Source of the DNA: an uncultured Eubacteriales bacterium
GTDB taxonomy: Bacteria > Bacillota > Clostridia > Christensenellales > UBA1242
Assembly (NCBI GenBank): GCA_948806215.1
Contig: CAQIDI010000003.1
Span: 95,306 to 159,305 of the forward strand
Direction: 5' to 3'
Length of the DNA: 64,000 nucleotides
Shown here: one piece after another, positions 60,709 through 64,000 of the stretch
Numbering within the stretch: the stretch's first letter is position 1
Layout of the letters: each line of letters opens with the position of its first letter
Translations under genes and position numbers: made by a program
The notes under the pieces: generated by a model
What the model was told of the DNA's origin: nothing
Databases searched by the model: none
What the model saw: the letters and a program-made list of their open reading frames with translations, nothing else

Positions 60709-61617
60709 ATGTTTTATACCCCAGGCGAAGAAATGGATTTACATATCCACACATCATTTTCAGATGGTACATTAACAGTTCCACAAATTTTAGAACGTGC
60801 CGAAGAAGCAAAACTAAGTACAATTTCAATTACCGACCATAACACAATTGAAGCATACAATTTTTTAAAAACTATTAAACCTAAGGATTATTTTAGTGGC
60901 AAAATTGTTACAGGTGCAGAAATTAATGTGGTTGTTGAAAACAACTTGCTAGAATGTTTAATATATAACTTTGATGTTAAAAAAATTGCAAAAAGCAACT
61001 TTTTAAGCAAAACTTGGCGCGAAGAAAATGCTAAGAAAATTGCAGTTGAACTTTTTAACAAAGCAAAAACAATGGGCTTAAAAATTAGAGATAGTTTTTT
61101 AGATAATAATAACTTTAGCACTGGCTTTATGGAATTTTATAGCGAAATTAATTCGCACAAAGAAAATCAAAAGTTTTTGGCAGCAAATAATTTGCTTAGA
61201 AAGCGTGACTTTTTTAGAAATGGATTTTCTATTGCAGAAGGAATTTTTTCTATTGATTTAAGCAAATTTTTTGTAACCCTTAGCGAACTTAAAAAAGTTG
61301 TTAACGATTGCGGCGGGGTTATGGTGCTTGCTCACCCATTTGGGGTTTATAACATTAAACGCCCTAAAAAACTTTATAAGCACTTAGCAAAAAATCATTT
61401 GGTAGATGGGTTTGAATGCATACACTATCAGGTTAATTTAAAACAAACAAAATTTTTATTAAAACTTTGCGATAAATATAACCTAATTAAAACTGCTGGT
61501 AGCGATTTTCATCGAGATAATCATATTTTAGAATACTCGTTTATGAGCAACCTAAAAACCATTATTGATTACAATAATAAACTTCATTTTGTTAAAGAAG
61601 GTAACGCTAAAGACTAA
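60709..61617 (+). CDS. PHP domain phosphoesterase
   Basis: 302 aa of the TrpH/YciV-type PHP family: MDLHIHTSFSDGT (metal motif I), SITDHNTIEAY (motif II), VTGAEIN, VLAHPFGV and TAGSDFHRDNH (later metal ligands). Bacterial relatives hydrolyse 3',5'-nucleotide bisphosphates or trim RNA 5' ends, yielding nucleoside monophosphates. An extra helical insert (about 80-185) holds IKCRE-like basic residues and is longer than in E. coli RNase AM. Monocistronic with own promoter and terminator. Confidence 0.85.
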   Translation: MFYTPGEEMDLHIHTSFSDGTLTVPQILERAEEAKLSTISITDHNTIEAYNFLKTIKPKDYFSGKIVTGAEINVVVENNLLECLIYNFDVKKIAKSNFLSKTWREENAKKIAVELFNKAKTMGLKIRDSFLDNNNFSTGFMEFYSEINSHKENQKFLAANNLLRKRDFFRNGFSIAEGIFSIDLSKFFVTLSELKKVVNDCGGVMVLAHPFGVYNIKRPKKLYKHLAKNHLVDGFECIHYQVNLKQTKFLLKLCDKYNLIKTAGSDFHRDNHILEYSFMSNLKTIIDYNNKLHFVKEGNAKD

Positions 61618-61621
61618 AACA

Positions 61622-61654
61622 AAACTCGTAAATAAAATTTACGAGTTTTTTTAT
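61622..61654 (+). terminator. Terminator of the PHP gene
   Basis: AAACTCGTAAA / TTTACGAGTTT stem, 5-nt loop, T7. Confidence 0.88.
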
Positions 61655-61766
61655 TGTTAAATTTGCAAGGTTTAAAATCGCCGAATGGCAAAATTAAACA
61701 TAATGCCAATAATTTTATTTAATAAATCAAAATTTTTTAGTTTTTTCAATTTTTATTTACTTAAAA

Positions 61767-61841
61767 AAAGTAATAATGTTTTACTTTGGGGAAAATTGCA
61801 ACCCCAAAACTTTTAAATACTTTTGGGTAATAAAAAGTATT
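61767..61841 (-). other. Structured region downstream of the Cys-rich gene
   Basis: Three hairpins in a row on the minus strand: AATACTTTT/AAAAGTATT (61816-61841), TTTGGGG/CCCCAAA (61785-61808) and AAAGTAA/TTACTTT (61767-61787), the last followed by T4-5 and acting as the likely terminator. The second and third share three bases. Confidence 0.5.
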
Positions 61842-61843
61842 AA

Positions 61844-62038
61844 CTATTCCCAAATTAACCAATTATTGTTTCTGCCACATCTGTTGCAACCATTATTATG
61901 GTTACAGCCACAACCGCAATTATTACCACAACCACAATGACCATTGTTAAAAGTATTAAAGCAATTATTACGAGAACAATTACAGAAAGGGTTAGCACAA
62001 ACACATCTAAAATTAAATGCACAATTACAGCAATTCAT
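61844..62038 (-). CDS. Cysteine-rich mini-protein (possible spore coat or metal-binding protein)
   Basis: 64 aa from ATG 62038, which has GGAGG 7 nt upstream; the in-frame upstream codons to 62083 lack a site. Fifteen of 64 residues are Cys, mostly as C-x-C and C-x(3-5)-C, with Asn and Gly filling (MNCCNCAFNFRCVCANPFC is the start), and a hydrophobic C terminus NWLIWE. I do not recognise the family. Small Cys-Asn-Gly proteins of this kind in sporulating Clostridia are often coat components; a metallothionein-like role is the alternative. No clear sporulation promoter is visible. Confidence 0.6.
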   Translation of the reverse strand: MNCCNCAFNFRCVCANPFCNCSRNNCFNTFNNGHCGCGNNCGCGCNHNNGCNRCGRNNNWLIWE

Positions 62039-62133
62039 TTTATTTCCTCCAAAAACTTCTTCCCCTACTATCGGTATATGCAAGTTATTATTTTTTTGAT
62101 TTTAATAAAATAATTTTTAAATACTTTTTTTTA

Positions 62134-62142
62134 TGTTATAAT
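62134..62142 (+). promoter_or_regulatory. Extended -10 promoter of the 62165 orphan
   Basis: TGtTATAAT (62134-62142) 22 nt before the ATG, with poor -35; a TGn extension is typical of such promoters. Confidence 0.6.
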
Positions 62143-62164
62143 CAATATATAGTGAGGTATAACT

Positions 62165-62530
62165 ATGGCAGGAGCAATTATTAATGGTTACTATAACACT
62201 TTAAAACACTTGCGTGTTGCAGAACCATATTTGCAGGATATTAACTTAATTAATCAAGAATTAAAAAATTTTACCACTGATAGTGCAACCGATTTAATAG
62301 ATTATCTTGCAAAAAAACATCGAGCCGATTTTACAGTAATCGGTAAACATTTAACAGGAATAATGATTTTTAAACAAGCTGATTTGCCTGAAAAAAGCGA
62401 TGCCGATCTTGTTAACGACCTAAGATACATTCAAAATTGCATAATTATTTCTGCCGCTGTTCATTGCGGACTAGAGAACACTTTGCAATCGGCAATGCTA
62501 AAATTATCTAGAGCAAAAGAAGATATTTAA
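62165..62530 (+). CDS. Orphan helical protein, unknown function
   Basis: 121 aa, cytosolic. Helical with a possible HTH-free four-helix plan; no motif recognised. RBS GTGAGGT. It is followed within 75 nt by another orphan with its own promoter; the terminator between them (62543-62569) suggests separate transcripts. The stretch NCIIISAAVHCGLENTLQSA may form a helix with Cys residues. Nothing in context names a role. Confidence 0.65.
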   Translation: MAGAIINGYYNTLKHLRVAEPYLQDINLINQELKNFTTDSATDLIDYLAKKHRADFTVIGKHLTGIMIFKQADLPEKSDADLVNDLRYIQNCIIISAAVHCGLENTLQSAMLKLSRAKEDI

Positions 62531-62542
62531 CTTTTAAAATTT

Positions 62543-62569
62543 GGGGTATTTACTTACCCTATTTTTTTT
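62543..62569 (+). terminator. Terminator of the 62165 orphan, overlapping the next promoter
   Basis: GGGTA-TTTACT-TACCC stem with T8. Its loop TTTACT doubles as the -35 of the following gene. Confidence 0.75.
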
Positions 62570-62577
62570 GCTATAAT
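62549..62577 (+). promoter_or_regulatory. Promoter of the 62606 orphan
   Basis: TTTACT (62549-62554), 17-nt spacer, TGcTATAAT (62569-62577): extended -10 with perfect TATAAT. Confidence 0.7.
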
Positions 62578-62605
62578 AATAATAGTTCACATAGGAGATA
62601 TTGCT

Positions 62606-63367
62606 ATGCCAAACGCAAAAAACAACGAATTAACATTAAAGCGTTATCTTATCTTTAACGATGCTAAAGAACTTTCGTCTAAACTAATTATGCTTTTAGT
62701 TGATAACGATATTAATATTGACAATTATTTAAGCAACATTATGATTGGTTTTTTAGGAGAACAAAATGTTAATGCCAAAATTGTTAATATGTCAAGTGAA
62801 GTTTTAACTCAATATGTTAACTTATTAAACAAATTGGTGTTAATAAAAAATGTTAACGGAAAACCAACTGAATGTTTACTTCCAGAAGGTTTAGAAAAAG
62901 ATTTAGTTATTAACAAATATCGAACAATTATTAAATCAACTGTTGAAAACAATCAAAATTGCTTAAACCTTCCATCGATCGAAAAAGCACCAATTAAAAC
63001 AATTTTGGAATGGTCAAAAAAAGTTAATTCTGATATTAACGAATTTAATAAATGTGCTAACATAGATAAATTTAAAGCGACTTACCTTTTAACAGATTAC
63101 GCTATTAATTGTTTTGACACATCAGTTGATAATATGTGTTACGACATAGAAACTGAAGCTCAAGATGAAAAAAATAAAATTAATTTCGATAAAACAATTC
63201 CTGGTGCGCAAAAAGCATTAATGATTGAAGATATTGCAAGAGATAGATTAAACAATAAAATTTTTGCTCCAAAAAAATTAGCTGGCGAATATTTAGAAAA
63301 TGTTAAGCAAGGCATAAATGCTAAATTGCAATTTACTTATAAAAGCACACCTACAACAAAAAAATAG
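62606..63367 (+). CDS. Orphan helical protein, unknown function
   Basis: 253 aa, cytosolic by appearance, highly helical, Asn/Lys-rich with moderate hydrophobic patches. No recognised motif or homologue. RBS GGAGATA and a good promoter make it a real gene. It ends in a basic tail (TPTTKK), as do several other orphans in this window (for instance 8691, 16558 and 30713). Terminated by a perfect hairpin at 63366. Confidence 0.7.
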   Translation: MPNAKNNELTLKRYLIFNDAKELSSKLIMLLVDNDINIDNYLSNIMIGFLGEQNVNAKIVNMSSEVLTQYVNLLNKLVLIKNVNGKPTECLLPEGLEKDLVINKYRTIIKSTVENNQNCLNLPSIEKAPIKTILEWSKKVNSDINEFNKCANIDKFKATYLLTDYAINCFDTSVDNMCYDIETEAQDEKNKINFDKTIPGAQKALMIEDIARDRLNNKIFAPKKLAGEYLENVKQGINAKLQFTYKSTPTTKK

Positions 63368-63392
63368 AAGTGAATATCACTTCTTTTTTTTA
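63366..63392 (+). terminator. Terminator of the 62606 orphan
   Basis: AGAAGTGA-ATA-TCACTTCT hairpin with T8, overlapping the stop codon. Confidence 0.85.
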
Positions 63393-63394
63393 AA

Positions 63395-63670
63395 AATATT
63401 ATAAAATTATTTAAATTATATTGTTTCATTAGTAAAAAATCACAACTATAATTTTAATTAATATTTTTTTATTACTTTAAATTTTAAAAAATAATATCAC
63501 TTTCAAACATATAAACGCAAAAACATTATTAATATTAAGTAAAATTTAACATTAACTTTATAACCACATAATTATTAAATTAATAAAAGTTTTATATCAA
63601 CTTAAATTTTGAAATTTTAAAAAATGATATTACAAAATACATCTAATTATTTTAGCATAAATTTTGTTAT
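63395..63670. other. Non-coding stretch, no recognised feature
   Basis: About 280 nt of A+T-rich sequence between the orphan gene and tRNA-Ser. I see no ORF, repeat or stable hairpin in it; the tRNA promoter begins just after. Confidence 0.6.
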
Positions 63671-63674
63671 ATTA

Positions 63675-63703
63675 TTGACACAACCCACTAAAATTGATAA
63701 ACT
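63675..63703 (+). promoter_or_regulatory. Promoter of tRNA-Ser
   Basis: Perfect TTGACA (63675-63680), 17-nt spacer, TAAACT (63698-63703) with a TGa extension; 37 nt before the tRNA. Confidence 0.8.
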
Positions 63704-63740
63704 ACTATTGCTTTTAATTAAGCACAACTTAATATTTTAT

Positions 63741-63831
63741 GGAGAGTTACTCAAGAGGTCGAAGAGGATGCCCTGCTAAGGCATTAGGTCGGGAAACTGG
63801 CGCCCGGGTTCAAATCCCGGACTCTCCGCCA
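63741..63831 (+). tRNA. tRNA-Ser (GCT)
   Basis: 91-nt class II tRNA with acceptor GGAGAGT/ACTCTCC, anticodon GCT in loop CTGCTAA on ATGCC/GGCAT, a long variable arm (TAGGTCGGGAAACTGGCGCC region) and encoded CCA. Reads AGC and AGU. Confidence 0.94.
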
Positions 63832-63836
63832 AAAAG

Positions 63837-63877
63837 TTATCGTTTGAACTAATTATCAAACGGTAATTTTTTTATGT
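63837..63877 (+). terminator. Terminator of tRNA-Ser
   Basis: TTATCGTTTGA / TCAAACGGTAA stem (two mismatches), then T7. Confidence 0.8.
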
Positions 63878-63932
63878 GTCAATATTTTTGAATTGTAATA
63901 AAATTATGATACTATGATTTTAGGAGATATTT

Positions 63933-64000
63933 ATGAAAAGAATTTTATGTTTTTGCATACAACTTTATATTTTGATAAGTCATCGGGTTTGCTATCAAAT
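63933..64000 (+). CDS. Start of an unknown gene, cut by the window end
   Basis: ATG 63933 with TAGGAGAT 6 nt upstream opens a frame of 22 codons to the edge (MKRILCFCIQLYILIS start). The basic then hydrophobic beginning could be a signal or TM segment. Too short to identify. Confidence 0.45.
   Translation, partial: MKRILCFCIQLYILISHRVCYQ

Noticed and set aside
62039..62160. Sporulation promoter before the Cys-rich gene (GCATATACC)
   Set aside because: CATA is present but the rest of the sigma-E/sigma-K -10 and any -35 at the right distance are missing.
63395..64000. Mobile element boundary at tRNA-Ser
   Set aside because: No integrase, direct repeat of the tRNA 3' end, or change of composition is visible.

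Overview
This is a very A+T-rich chromosomal window with the standard bacterial code (TGA is used as a stop, Trp is TGG) and strong SD-type ribosome binding sites. The gene content points to a spore-forming member of the Bacillota, most likely an uncultured Clostridia-type lineage: yabP-yabQ-divIC with a plausible sporulation sigma-E promoter, DegV (FakB-type) proteins, a FabT-type regulator, YitT, GPH/MFS transporters, and a TasA-like protein with a SipW-type signal. I see no insertion sequence, integrase, phage module or CRISPR array.

Layout. 1-5100 (minus): walJ, an htrC-like serine protease, two CPBP membrane proteases, rlmH and tadA, recalling the walJ-htrC-rlmH order of Bacillus but without walRKHI. 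5170-7100: M1 peptidase lipoprotein and a zinc-ribbon protein. 7268-7617 (plus): tRNA operon fMet-Glu-Met. 7660-8641 (minus): sporulation/division operon. 8690-14910 (minus): orphan zincin, three-gene ABC exporter, methyltransferase, cysS, MarR regulator. 15100-21800 (mostly plus): pyk, two orphan helical proteins, an ABC exporter whose ATPase domain has lost its catalytic motifs, fabT and degV. 21800-28050 (minus): nucleoside phosphorylase plus a phosphoribosyltransferase-like protein, eno, an AAA-CYTH fusion. 28200-34560: CaCA exchanger, stand-alone E2-like acyltransferase, a protein resembling sigma-factor regions, leuS. 34590-38080: divergent YbhN-type membrane protein and diacylglycerol glucosyltransferase, then rubrerythrin. 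38180-50170: DUF4097 protein, alaS without C-Ala, GPH transporter, dnaB operon, an ADP-ribosyltransferase-like orphan, a cryptic CYTH-like protein, yitT, an Ord-like dehydrogenase. 50400-64000: TasA-like surface protein, two degV genes (one frameshifted), two tandem MFS transporters, a putative small RNA or attenuator, serine acetyltransferase-like protein, plsC, MBL hydrolase, TM2 protein, PHP phosphoesterase, Cys-rich mini-protein, two orphans and tRNA-Ser.

How the genes work together. Lipid handling recurs: FabT with a matching palindrome, three DegV fatty-acid-binding proteins, PlsC, a UgtP-like glycolipid synthase and an LPG-synthase-TM protein. Translation is the other theme (four tRNAs; Leu, Cys and Ala synthetases; TadA; RlmH). 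Many genes carry their own -35/-10 promoter with 17-nt spacing and a hairpin-T terminator, so transcription units are short. All domain calls were made by eye from translated sequence; no database search was possible. The most novel candidates are the catalytically degenerate ABC protein (18642-20303), the ART-like orphan (46168-47016), the 57543-57680 RNA, and the sigma-like and CYTH-like orphans.
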